13,366 bases of DNA from Chloroflexota bacterium (GCA_005889285.1 VBFF01000037.1:1-13366), one strand, 5' to 3'. Shown: positions 1 through 6,786, counted from the first letter of the stretch. Numbers and translations are program-made. The notes: generated by a model from the letters alone, not told the origin.

Positions 1-38
1 GTGGCTTCGAGGCCATCGAAACCATTCTGTCAAACTGA
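1..38 (+). CDS. 3' end of an upstream gene (partial)
   Basis: Reading from base 3, the frame GFEAIETILSN ends in TGA at 36-38, six bases before the ligD ATG. It could be the C-terminus of a gene that starts outside the window. Only eleven residues are visible, so no family can be named. The ligD frame is also open back to base 2, and a third frame is open too, so this assignment rests only on the good position of the stop codon. A Ku gene would be a natural ligD neighbour, but nothing here shows Ku. Confidence 0.3.
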   Translation, partial: GFEAIETILSN

Positions 39-43
39 ATTCG

Positions 44-2746
44 ATGCCGCGTTCGCTTGCCGAGTACCAGCGCAAACGCGATTTCAGCAAGACGCCTGAG
101 CCGAAAGGCACCCCCGAGCCCACCGGCCAGAACCGCTTCGTCGTCCAGAAGCACTGGGCGACGCGACTCCATTACGACTTCCGCCTGGAAATGGACGGCG
201 TGCTCGTCAGCTGGGCCATTCCCAAGGGACCAACCTTGAACCCAGCGGAAAAGCGCCTCGCCGCCCATGTCGAGGACCACCCGGTCAGCTATTACGACTT
301 CGAGGGCACTATCCCCAAGGGCGAGTACGGCGGCGGCACGGTGATGATCTGGGACTGGGGCATGTTCGAGCTCGAGGAGAGCACGCCCGCCGAGTCGCTC
401 AAGCGAGGCGAGGTGAAGTTCCGCCTCAACGGCGTCCGGCTGCACGGGCGCTATGCCCTGGTTCGCACCCGCTCCGAAAAAGACTGGTTGCTGATCAAGA
501 AGAAGGACGAGGCGGCCGATCCGAACTTCGACATCGAGAAATTCGACACCTCGGTGAAGACCGGGCGGACCAAGGAGGAAATCGAGCAGGGAAAAGACGC
601 CGTATGGTCGAGCAGCCGGGCTGAGGGCGAGGGCGGACTGATCAACCTCGCCAACGCCGAAAAGGGCCCGATGCCCAGGAGTCTCGACCCGATGAAGGCG
701 CAGCTGGTCGACGAACCGTTCGATAACGACCGCTGGCTCTTCGAAGTCAAATGGGACGGCATCAGGCTGATCAGCTTCGTCGACAACGGGAAGGTCTCCC
801 TTCAGACCCGCTCCGGCCGGATCGTCGACAACGAATATCCGCAGTTGCAAGCGATCAGCGGGCTCGTCAAAGCGAAGCAGGCCGTGCTCGACGGCGAGAT
901 TGTCGCCCTGGACGACGAGGGCCGTCCGTCCTTCCAGTTACTGCAGAACCGGGAACGGGACAAGAGACCCCTGCAGTACGTCGTGTTCGACATCGTCTAT
1001 GCCGACGGCCAGCGGCTCTTCAAAGTGCCGCTCGAGGACCGAAAGCGGCTTCTCCGCAATCTGTTTGCCGACACCTCGCTGCTGAAGTACTCCGAACACG
1101 TCCTCGGCGAAGGCAAGGCATTCTTCAAGGCGGCCCAGCAGAATCACCTGGAGGGGATCGTCGCCAAGCTGCGTGACAGCTCCTATCAGCCGGGCGTGCG
1201 CAGCAGCGCCTGGCTAAAGATCAAGGCCGTCCTTCAGCAAGAGGTAGTCGTTGGCGGCTTCACCGCGCCACGCAACAGCCGGAAATATTTCGGCGCGCTC
1301 ATCGTCGGCGTCTACGAGGACGGCAAGCTCGTTTACACCGGCCACGTCGGCGGTGGGTTCGACGAAAAGACCCTCGCCGAGATCTACAAGCTGATGAAAC
1401 CACTGATCGTGAAGTCGCCGCCCTTCAGCGGGCCGCCACCGCATGCCAACGAGAAACCGACGTGGGTGAAACCGAAATTGGTCGTCGAGGTGAAGTTCAG
1501 CGAATGGACACGCGACGGCGTCATGCGCCAGCCGGTCTTCCTCGGGCTGCGCGATGACGTCGACCCGCGCGAGGTCCGTCGGGAACTCCCCGGCGACACG
1601 GGTCGTGAAACGGCCCGCGCCAAAGCCACTGTCGCGGCCACGCCGAAATCCCCGGCTCGCGCCGCAAGCTCGCGCGCCCGGGTCGCCAGAAAGACGTCAA
1701 CGCGGACGGTGCGCCCCGCCGCAGCCGCACCGCGAAAGGCAGCGGCTGCGGACATCCCCGATACGCCGCTGAGCCGGGCCGCGGCGAAAATTGCCAAGCA
1801 ACTTGGCACCACCATCCGAGGCGCGACGCGAGCCGAGCTCGAGGCGCTGGATGCGATCAAGAAAGAAGGCAACTGGGAGATCGGTGGGCGCACGGTACAC
1901 CTGACGAACCTGGACAAGCTCCTCTTCCCCGAGGACCATTACTCCAAGCGCGATTTGATCCGCTACTACGTCCAGGTCGCGCCCGTGATGATTCCCCACT
2001 ACAGCCGGCGGCCGCTCTCCATGAACCCGCACCCGGATGGCATTCATGGCAAGAGCTACTGGGTGAAGGACAAGCCGGATTACGCTCCCGAATGGATCCC
2101 CACTTTCCGCTACCAGGATCAGAAGAGCCTCAAAGACTGGATCCTCATCGAGGAGGTGGCCACCCTGGCCTGGCTCGCGAACCATGCGGTGATCGACATG
2201 CATCCGTGGTACTCACGGGTGGACAAACCAGAGTACCCGGATTGGTCCGTGGTGGACCTCGACCCGGCCGAGGGCGCGACGTTCAAGGATGTGATCGCGG
2301 TGGCGAAGGTGGTGAAGAGCGCGCTGGACCACCTCAAGCTGAAATCCGTGCTGAAAACGACCGGCCAGAGTGGGCTGCACGTCTACATTCCCATCGAGCG
2401 CCGCTACACCCTGGACGAAAGCCGCGACTTCGTCGCCAAGCTGGCTCACACGATCGCGGAGTTGATGCCCGACAAGGTCACCGAGGTCTGGGAGGTCAAG
2501 CGCCGCACCGGCAAGATCCGCATCGACTACACGCAGAACGTGATCAACAAGACGCTGGCCGGCCCCTACTCGGTCCGGCCCGCGATGCACGCGCCGGTCT
2601 CGACGCCGATTACGTGGAAGGAGCTCGATGATCCGCAGCTGCGACCCGATCGGTGGACGATCAAAACGCTCGGCGACCGGCTGCTCGAGGTCGGCGATCT
2701 CTTTCACGAGGCCTTGATCGTTCGCCAACGTCTGCCGGCCATCTGA
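44..2746 (+). CDS. ligD: LigD: ATP-dependent DNA ligase D, PE-LIG-POL
   Basis: Three-domain 900-residue enzyme of bacterial non-homologous end joining. It trims and fills 3' ends and seals double-strand breaks, normally with Ku. Residues about 1-160 are the 3'-phosphoesterase, with H37, H43, D45, R47, H79 and Y83 at the spacing of the Pseudomonas LigD active site. Residues about 210-505 are the adenylating ligase: motif I EVKWDGIR with K236, motif III VVFDIVY with D316, motif IV EGIVAK and motif V WLKIK (391-394). An Ala/Arg/Thr-rich linker (about 515-590) leads to the primase-polymerase domain (about 615-895), with metal ligands D738 and D740 in VDLDP, H779 in SGLHVYIP and D828 in RIDYTQN. 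Domain order is that of Pseudomonas, not Mycobacterium (POL-PE-LIG). ATG 44 gives a standard N-terminus (AEYQRKRDFSKTPEP), though no clear ribosome binding site precedes it. No Ku gene is visible. All catalytic residues are present, so it looks functional. Confidence 0.97.
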   Translation: MPRSLAEYQRKRDFSKTPEPKGTPEPTGQNRFVVQKHWATRLHYDFRLEMDGVLVSWAIPKGPTLNPAEKRLAAHVEDHPVSYYDFEGTIPKGEYGGGTVMIWDWGMFELEESTPAESLKRGEVKFRLNGVRLHGRYALVRTRSEKDWLLIKKKDEAADPNFDIEKFDTSVKTGRTKEEIEQGKDAVWSSSRAEGEGGLINLANAEKGPMPRSLDPMKAQLVDEPFDNDRWLFEVKWDGIRLISFVDNGKVSLQTRSGRIVDNEYPQLQAISGLVKAKQAVLDGEIVALDDEGRPSFQLLQNRERDKRPLQYVVFDIVYADGQRLFKVPLEDRKRLLRNLFADTSLLKYSEHVLGEGKAFFKAAQQNHLEGIVAKLRDSSYQPGVRSSAWLKIKAVLQQEVVVGGFTAPRNSRKYFGALIVGVYEDGKLVYTGHVGGGFDEKTLAEIYKLMKPLIVKSPPFSGPPPHANEKPTWVKPKLVVEVKFSEWTRDGVMRQPVFLGLRDDVDPREVRRELPGDTGRETARAKATVAATPKSPARAASSRARVARKTSTRTVRPAAAAPRKAAAADIPDTPLSRAAAKIAKQLGTTIRGATRAELEALDAIKKEGNWEIGGRTVHLTNLDKLLFPEDHYSKRDLIRYYVQVAPVMIPHYSRRPLSMNPHPDGIHGKSYWVKDKPDYAPEWIPTFRYQDQKSLKDWILIEEVATLAWLANHAVIDMHPWYSRVDKPEYPDWSVVDLDPAEGATFKDVIAVAKVVKSALDHLKLKSVLKTTGQSGLHVYIPIERRYTLDESRDFVAKLAHTIAELMPDKVTEVWEVKRRTGKIRIDYTQNVINKTLAGPYSVRPAMHAPVSTPITWKELDDPQLRPDRWTIKTLGDRLLEVGDLFHEALIVRQRLPAI

Positions 2747-2749
2747 CCC

Positions 2750-3070
2750 GTGACTGACGGCCGCAAGGTCCCCGCCGATCTCCCCGCGATGCAGGCTTTC
2801 ATCGACGCCTGGATCAAGCGACGCGGGGACTATTGGTCACCCCTTTCGCAATATGCGCGATTGGCGGAGGAGGTCGGTGAGCTCGGTCGCGAGCTGAATT
2901 TTCAGTTCGGCGACAAGCCACGCGCGTCCAAGGACGCGACTGGCTCGACCGCGGATGAGCTCGGTGACGTGCTCTTCATCGTCATCCTGCTGGCCAATTA
3001 CCTAGGCATCGACCTCGCCTCCGCGCTGACGGAGACCCTGAAAAAGTACGAGGGCCGGTCGCAGACCTGA
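2750..3070 (+). CDS. MazG-like nucleotide pyrophosphohydrolase
   Basis: A 106-residue protein with the all-alpha MazG fold signature: EEVGE at 40-44 (EExxE) and ELGD at 70-73 (ExxD), which in this family bind the Mg ions that hydrolyse an NTP or dNTP to the NMP plus pyrophosphate. It is the single-domain size, not the tandem-domain MazG of E. coli. It starts with GTG only three bases after the ligD stop, so it is probably translated by re-initiation from the ligD message. A nucleotide-pool cleaning role beside a repair polymerase/ligase is plausible, but that is inference from position. The substrate cannot be read from the sequence. Confidence 0.85.
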   Translation: MTDGRKVPADLPAMQAFIDAWIKRRGDYWSPLSQYARLAEEVGELGRELNFQFGDKPRASKDATGSTADELGDVLFIVILLANYLGIDLASALTETLKKYEGRSQT

Positions 3071-3075
3071 CCTCC

Positions 3076-3107
3076 TGCACTGCTTATCCACAGGACTTTT
3101 GCACTGC
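3076..3107 (+). repeat. TGCACTGC direct repeat pair, 24-bp period
   Basis: TGCACTGC occurs at 3076-3083 and again at 3100-3107, exactly 24 bases apart, and the copies flank the DnaA-box 9-mer. Two copies of an 8-mer at this distance could be a binding site for a dimeric regulator or coincidence. Confidence 0.4.
3084..3092 (+). promoter_or_regulatory. Perfect DnaA-box 9-mer
   Basis: The sequence TTATCCACA matches the strict DnaA-box consensus exactly. It lies 14 bases after the MazG-like stop codon. It is the only perfect copy I see, and there is no dnaA, dnaN or AT-rich unwinding region nearby, so this is not an origin. It may be a DnaA titration or regulatory site, or chance. Confidence 0.4.
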
Positions 3108-3288
3108 CTGTGAGCAGCTGGTGGAAAAAGTACCGCAACAAATGTTCCGTCTGGACGGGTTTACCGGGCTGGTCGTATTCTCATGTCCCGCTCGAATCGA
3201 AGTTCGGGTTCCTTGGGGAGAGGGGTCGAGTCAAGGAGTGCGGCGGCACGGGAAGAGTTCCATGTCAATCGTTTGCGGTTTTATTGGC

Positions 3289-3318
3289 TTGACACCGGCT
3301 AAAAGCCGGGCCTAGAAT
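3289..3318 (+). promoter_or_regulatory. Sigma-70-type promoter with palindromic spacer
   Basis: TTGACA (3289-3294, a perfect -35) and TAGAAT (3313-3318, -10) are separated by 18 bases, so transcription should start near 3325 and read into the 101-residue gene at 3480, leaving a leader of about 155 nt. The spacer contains the perfect inverted repeat CCGGCT-AAA-AGCCGG (3295-3309) directly against the -35. That is the usual place for a repressor operator, or for an activator that corrects a long spacer. Confidence 0.7.
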
Positions 3319-3355
3319 GCGGAAAACCTATATGTTGTGCTGGATCGGATCGTCA

Positions 3356-3449
3356 AACCCCACATTTAGGGGGAGGTAGCGGACCAAGGCTCACGCGTGA
3401 ACGGGGAACTACCGGCGGCGGCAGACGCCGGACGGCACGCAGCGTGCCG
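3356..3449 (+). promoter_or_regulatory. Structured 5' leader (candidate cis-regulatory RNA)
   Basis: The transcribed leader contains a run of complementary segments: CCCC 3358-3361 with GGGG 3369-3372; GGTAG 3375-3379 with CTACC 3409-3413, enclosing the palindrome TCACGCGTGA (3391-3400); CCGGCG 3412-3417 with CGCCGG 3426-3431; and CGGCACGC 3433-3440 with GCGTGCCG 3442-3449. The second and third stems compete for bases 3412-3413, so a two-state switch is possible. The last hairpin ends 18 bases before the ribosome binding site. I do not recognise a known riboswitch class. GC-rich DNA forms hairpins easily, so a regulatory role is inference. Confidence 0.45.
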
Positions 3450-3479
3450 GCGCTCGTTTGTGAGCTAGGGGGAGAGACC

Positions 3480-3785
3480 ATGCTCAGGAACACGCTCAGG
3501 ATGATCAACCAGCAAGACCAATGGTTTAACCAATTACGCCGCGAAGAGTCGGCCCGCCGCACCCTTCGGTACTCGCTCTACCAGGCCCTCGAGCAGGTGG
3601 AACGCTTGCTCGAGAGCGACATGATGGAAGTCCCGATCGAAATGCAAGCCCGTCTGCGGCAGATCGTCGAAGCCGTTGATCCCCAGCTCGCCTATCGCAT
3701 GGACCAGTCGGGTCCCAGCGCCCTCGACATCCAGGACATCATCTTCGAGGCGCAGGACCGCCTCATCAAGCAGGTCCGCGCCTAA
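3480..3785 (+). CDS. Hypothetical helical protein, 101 aa
   Basis: ATG 3480 is preceded by a strong ribosome binding site, AGGGGGAG (3467-3474), at a spacing of 5. An in-frame GTG at 3444 lies inside the last leader hairpin and is rejected. The protein is charged and predicted almost wholly helical, with runs such as YQALEQVERLLESD and IIFEAQDRLIKQVRA, no cysteines, no membrane segment and no signal peptide. A short coiled coil or helical bundle is likely. I do not recognise the family. The combination of a consensus promoter, long structured leader and strong ribosome binding site suggests a well expressed, regulated gene transcribed alone. Its neighbours do not indicate a function. Confidence 0.8.
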   Translation: MLRNTLRMINQQDQWFNQLRREESARRTLRYSLYQALEQVERLLESDMMEVPIEMQARLRQIVEAVDPQLAYRMDQSGPSALDIQDIIFEAQDRLIKQVRA

Positions 3786-3820
3786 CGATCTTTTAACCTC
3801 GAACGCCTCGCCTCCTGCAG

Positions 3821-3848
3821 TGGCGCCCGGGAGCAATCCCGGGTGTCA
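3821..3848 (+). terminator. Strong hairpin after the 101-aa gene
   Basis: CCCGGG (3826-3831) and CCCGGG (3838-3843) form a 6-bp GC stem around a 6-nt loop. The stem can be extended outward by about five further pairs, two of them G-U wobbles. It lies 36 bases after the stop of the 101-residue gene. No uridine run follows, so it would be a weak or factor-assisted terminator, or a 3'-stabilising hairpin. Confidence 0.45.
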
Positions 3849-3861
3849 TTGCGTCTGGGGG

Positions 3862-3867
3862 TAGGCT
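3862..3867 (+). promoter_or_regulatory. Candidate -10 (TAGGCT) of a leaderless transcript
   Basis: TAGGCT fits the TANNNT -10 pattern and ends 6 bases before ATG 3874, the spacing that would put the transcription start on the start codon. No good -35 is visible, and GGGGGTAGG could alternatively act as a weak ribosome binding site. Confidence 0.35.
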
Positions 3868-3873
3868 GGCGCT

Positions 3874-4314
3874 ATGCGAGACATCAAGGCCCGCAAGGCC
3901 GACGTCCTGGCCGCGCTCCAACAGCACGCCGACATGTGGCTGTCGACCGCTGACCCGGCCGGACGCCCCCACCTGATCCCGGTGTCAGCCTGGTGGGATG
4001 GTAGCCACCTGGTGATCGCAACGGCGGGTGCCAGCCGGACGGCCAAAAACCTGAAAACGAATCGCAGCGCCCGTGTGGCCGCTGGTTCGCCGTCGGACGC
4101 CATCATGATCGATGCCGAGGTCGTCGAAAATTCCGCCGTCGAAGACTCGCCCGAACTGGCCGGCGGCTTTGCCGGCGCCGTCGGTTGGGATCCACGCGAG
4201 GTCGGTCATGGCTGGTTCTTCTTCCGCATGCGTCCGACTCGAATCCAGGCCTACCGCGGATACGACGAGCTCGACGGGCGTGATGTCATGCGCGACGCGA
4301 GGTGGCTCGCATGA
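3874..4314 (+). CDS. Pyridoxamine-phosphate-oxidase-like split-barrel protein
   Basis: A 146-residue protein with the FMN/F420-binding split-barrel pattern: WLSTADPAGRPHLIPVS (22-38), WWDGSHLVIATA (40-51), then TAKNLKTNRSARV (56-68), the stretch that usually contacts the flavin phosphate. In this superfamily members are small oxidoreductases using FMN or deazaflavin F420, or cofactor-binding proteins without known substrate. The length fits the single-domain members. No residue lets me choose between FMN and F420. The stop codon overlaps the ATG of the next gene (ATGA, 4311-4314), so the two are co-translated. Confidence 0.8.
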   Translation: MRDIKARKADVLAALQQHADMWLSTADPAGRPHLIPVSAWWDGSHLVIATAGASRTAKNLKTNRSARVAAGSPSDAIMIDAEVVENSAVEDSPELAGGFAGAVGWDPREVGHGWFFFRMRPTRIQAYRGYDELDGRDVMRDARWLA

Positions 4315-4706
4315 GCGACGGCATCGAGGTCTGGGACCTCTGGTTGCCGGGACCCGGTGCGACCGGACTCCCATTTGCCCGAAGCCGCATCAGCGGCGCC
4401 GATGCCGGCGACCGCCTGCTGGTTCACGCGGCCCCACCAAAATTACAGGTCACCGTCCGCGATGCGAGCGGCACCGTGCTGGCGACCGGCGATGGGCTGG
4501 AGCGCCACCAACCCGGGCCGATGAGTTTCCTCGTGCGGCGCGGGGCCACCATCACGCTGGAAGATGGCTGGCCGACTGAGGAGGACATCGGTCGGGTGGT
4601 ACTTCTTCCCGGCGGCGAGGCCGGCATCCTCAAGAGCTGGTGGAACGCCGACGACCGCAAGGAGTGGCGCTGGCAGGTCGAGTTCTACAACCAGAACCGC
4701 GGCTGA
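4311..4706 (+). CDS. Hypothetical protein, 131 aa
   Basis: Starts at ATG 4311, which overlaps the upstream TGA. An upstream in-frame GTG at 4302 is less likely because the ATGA overlap is the standard coupling arrangement. The protein is soluble and looks beta-rich (LLVHAAPPKLQVTVRDASGT, TITLEDG, GRVVLLPGG). It is rich in tryptophan, especially near the C-terminus (KSWWNADDRKEWRWQVEFYN, 109-128). I do not recognise the family. Tight coupling to the split-barrel protein suggests a shared task or partner. It ends 13 bases before the convergent ATPase gene. Confidence 0.75.
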   Translation: MSDGIEVWDLWLPGPGATGLPFARSRISGADAGDRLLVHAAPPKLQVTVRDASGTVLATGDGLERHQPGPMSFLVRRGATITLEDGWPTEEDIGRVVLLPGGEAGILKSWWNADDRKEWRWQVEFYNQNRG

Positions 4707-4710
4707 TCCG

Positions 4711-4718
4711 CCCGCGGG
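4711..4718. terminator. Short palindrome between convergent genes
   Basis: CCCGCGGG lies in the 13-bp gap between the ends of the 131-residue gene (+) and the ATPase gene (-). It is the only symmetric element available as a bidirectional stop signal. It has no usable loop or T-run, so this is weak. Confidence 0.2.
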
Positions 4719-4719
4719 C

Positions 4720-6018
4720 CTATGCCTGCACGAAGTAGGAGCGGCAGGCCAGGTCGATCAGGTCCGGCTCGAGCCGCGAGGGCCGGCCCAGAAAATACGC
4801 CACCTCGTCGAGCTGGTTGAGGATGTCGCGCGGCTGGCAGCCTCGCAGCGGGCGCTTGAACGGCTTGTAATACCGGTCGAGCACGTACTGGTAGCCGACC
4901 TCGTTGAACACGATCTCGAACTCCTTGCATGCCCGTTCGAAGATTTGCCGGAATTCGATCGCTGTTGGATCGGGCACGTGGATCTTGTAGCGCACGCGCC
5001 GGAGAAACGCTTCGTCGACCAGCGATCCCGGCTCGAGGTTGGTGCTGAACACGACCATGGCCTCGAAGGGCGTGCCGACCGCCATGCCCGCGCCGGCCAG
5101 CGTGAGGTAGTCGATCCGCCGCTCCAGCGCGACGATCAGGCGGTTGAGCAAGGCGCGCGGCGAGGAGTCCTGGCGGCCGAAGTCATCGAGCAGGAAGATG
5201 CCCCCATTGGCTTTGAGGTGGATGGGCGCCTCGTAGTAGCGCATCAGCGGGTCGAAGGAGGGCGATAGCTGTGCCGTCGTCAACTCACCACCCGCCTTGA
5301 CGAAGGGCCGCTTGACCAGTACCCAGCGAGGGTCGAAGTTCCCCGGCATCTGCCGCTGGATCCGCTGATGGTGCAGCGGATCGTAAAGGCGCATGATCTG
5401 GCCCTCGATGTCGATCGCGTAGGGGATGAAGATTGGCTCACCCAGCAGCTCAGCGCACGCCTCGGCGATGGTGGTCTTGCCGTTGCCCGGTGCGCCATAG
5501 AGGAAGAGAGGCGCGCGGGCGTTGACCGGCGGGCCCAGCTGGACGAGCAGATCAGGGCTGAGGGTGAGGTGCTGCAAGGCTCGCGTTAACCAGGCTGCGG
5601 TGACGTCCGCCTGGCTGACCTGGGTGCGGACCGAGATGTCGTACTGGGCGAACGGCACGGGAGCCGGCCCAACGTAGTGGTCACGCGCCAGCACGTCTCG
5701 GGCGCGGAGACGTCCTGGATCGGTGATCAGGTAGCCGAGCGTCTCACCGAAGTCGTGGCTCTGGGAGGGGCCCGCCATGCGGCCGATCGTCTGGGCCCAG
5801 CCCTGCTCCACCAGGCTCTGGATCGCCGGGGTCACGGTCTGATAGGGCAGGCACAGGGCGGCGGCCCAGTCCTTGGCCGACATCGGCGATTTGAAATAGA
5901 TGTGCTTGAGGAGGAGGTCGGCCAGGCGCGCCACCGGGAGTCCAGAATCTTCGGTGCGCGCCGGGGCGATCGGGAAGAACTGCGGGGTGGTGGCTTGAGG
6001 CGGTGGCTGAATGGCCAT
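4720..6018 (-). CDS. AAA+ ATPase with N-terminal winged-helix-like region
   Basis: A 432-residue P-loop ATPase. Residues about 27-80 (VARLADLLLKHIYF...MSAKDWAAALCLP...LVEQGWAQTIGRM) read as a winged-helix-like domain. The ATPase module spans about 165-400: Walker A GAPGNGKTT (175-183), Walker B GGIFLLDDFG (272-281), sensor-1 asparagine N327 in FSTNLEP, arginine-finger candidates R340/R341/R343 in FLRRVRYKI, and a sensor-2-like arginine near R392-R397. The DDF Walker B and STN sensor resemble the MoxR/Mg-chelatase side of AAA+ proteins. No membrane segment is seen. ATG 6018 has no clear ribosome binding site. It follows a membrane protein gene by 75 bp. The molecular target is unknown; remodelling of a membrane-associated complex is a guess from context. 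Confidence 0.85.
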   Translation of the reverse strand: MAIQPPPQATTPQFFPIAPARTEDSGLPVARLADLLLKHIYFKSPMSAKDWAAALCLPYQTVTPAIQSLVEQGWAQTIGRMAGPSQSHDFGETLGYLITDPGRLRARDVLARDHYVGPAPVPFAQYDISVRTQVSQADVTAAWLTRALQHLTLSPDLLVQLGPPVNARAPLFLYGAPGNGKTTIAEACAELLGEPIFIPYAIDIEGQIMRLYDPLHHQRIQRQMPGNFDPRWVLVKRPFVKAGGELTTAQLSPSFDPLMRYYEAPIHLKANGGIFLLDDFGRQDSSPRALLNRLIVALERRIDYLTLAGAGMAVGTPFEAMVVFSTNLEPGSLVDEAFLRRVRYKIHVPDPTAIEFRQIFERACKEFEIVFNEVGYQYVLDRYYKPFKRPLRGCQPRDILNQLDEVAYFLGRPSRLEPDLIDLACRSYFVQA

Positions 6019-6021
6019 TAG

Positions 6022-6046
6022 GCAAGAAGACCGCCGGCTGGGGCGG
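6022..6046 (-). terminator. Candidate terminator/attenuator upstream of the ATPase gene
   Basis: On the minus strand, CCGCC (6046-6042), a 6-nt loop and GGCGG (6035-6031) are followed by TCTTCTT. A GC stem followed by a T-rich tract is terminator-like. It sits between the membrane protein gene and the ATPase start, so it could separate or attenuate the two genes. Confidence 0.35.
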
Positions 6047-6093
6047 CCCTCCAGAGCAACCTGTAGCCGCTCGACTTTCTTGCGAGATCGAAC

Positions 6094-6750
6094 TCAGGCT
6101 GAAAGGGCCCGCCGGGGTCCAAAATAGCGCTCGACCGTGAGGCCATGGCGTTCCAGCTCGGCCCGGGCCAGGGGCTCGAACCGGCGCAGATACCAGTCCT
6201 CGGCCGGGTTGTGCGAGTAGGCCAGCAGCTGGTTGTAGGGCAGGGTATAGATGGCCCGGCCGGCCAGGATCTCCAGGATCTGGGGGGTCAGTTCAGGCTG
6301 GGCGAGGGCCCGGCGTACCGTCACGTGAATGCCGCGCATGTCCGCGATCAGTCGCAGACGCCGAGGCAGGAAGATGGCGAGGGCGAAGACGAGGGGGACA
6401 CTCGTGACGATGATGGCCAGGATGAGGGCCAACAAGTGGATCCCGCGCGAGCCGGCCTGCCCCGCCGAGATGAGCGAGTCGCCGGAGTGTACCTTGAGCG
6501 CGTCGGCCGTCCGGTGGAGGAAGTCGGAGAGATACGGCACGCTGTTCGGGATCCCCTGCTCGAAGGACAGGATCCAGCTGTCGAATGTCTTGCCGGCGTT
6601 GATCACGCCCTGGGCAAGGGCGTCGAGCTGGAGAACGAGGTTATTGACCCACAGCCCCGCGCGAAGGCACAGGTAGATCCAGGCCACCATGATGAGGTCG
6701 GCAAGCATCCAGGCGAAGCGGCGACCATAGACATCGGGGTAGAGGCGCAT
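6094..6750 (-). CDS. Hypothetical membrane protein, 218 aa
   Basis: Two clear membrane segments: about residues 13-35 (MLADLIMVAWIYLCLRAGLWV) and about 105-128 (LLALILAIIVTSVPLVFALA). The stretch between them (about 36-104) is probably extracytoplasmic, and the basic run PRRLRL follows the second segment, giving an N-in/C-in topology by the positive-inside rule. The C-terminal 90 residues look soluble and helical, ending in RYFGPRRALSA. The start is supported by a good ribosome binding site, AAGGGGGA, five bases before ATG 6750. I do not recognise the family. The gene is read in the same direction as the downstream ATPase, so a membrane-partner role for that ATPase is possible. Confidence 0.75.
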   Translation of the reverse strand: MRLYPDVYGRRFAWMLADLIMVAWIYLCLRAGLWVNNLVLQLDALAQGVINAGKTFDSWILSFEQGIPNSVPYLSDFLHRTADALKVHSGDSLISAGQAGSRGIHLLALILAIIVTSVPLVFALAIFLPRRLRLIADMRGIHVTVRRALAQPELTPQILEILAGRAIYTLPYNQLLAYSHNPAEDWYLRRFEPLARAELERHGLTVERYFGPRRALSA

Positions 6751-6786
6751 GAAGGTCCCCCTTGAGGTACTGAAAGAAGAACGTCA

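Larger units (their letters stand above)
3071..3288. other. Intergenic stretch without a convincing gene
   Basis: Two overlapping 60-64 codon frames (3110-3292 and 3121-3315) cover this stretch. They have no ribosome binding site, no recognisable motif and Trp/Cys/Lys-rich composition, and one runs through the promoter at 3289-3318, so I treat the stretch as non-coding. It contains a perfect TTATCCACA 9-mer and a pair of TGCACTGC direct repeats near its left end. I see nothing else in about 3130-3285. Confidence 0.6.

Noticed and set aside
3110..3315. Two small overlapping frames after the MazG-like gene
   Set aside because: No ribosome binding site, odd composition, and overlap with the promoter at 3289-3318.
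3325..3449. Known riboswitch (c-di-GMP, c-di-AMP, SAM or cobalamin type) in the leader
   Set aside because: I compared short remembered consensus pieces and found only a fragment such as GGTAGCGG, not the full conserved core, so I report an unclassified structured leader.
3071..3479. Possible replication origin (perfect DnaA box in a gene-free region)
   Set aside because: Only one perfect box, no AT-rich unwinding region, and no dnaA, dnaN, gyrB or parAB genes nearby.
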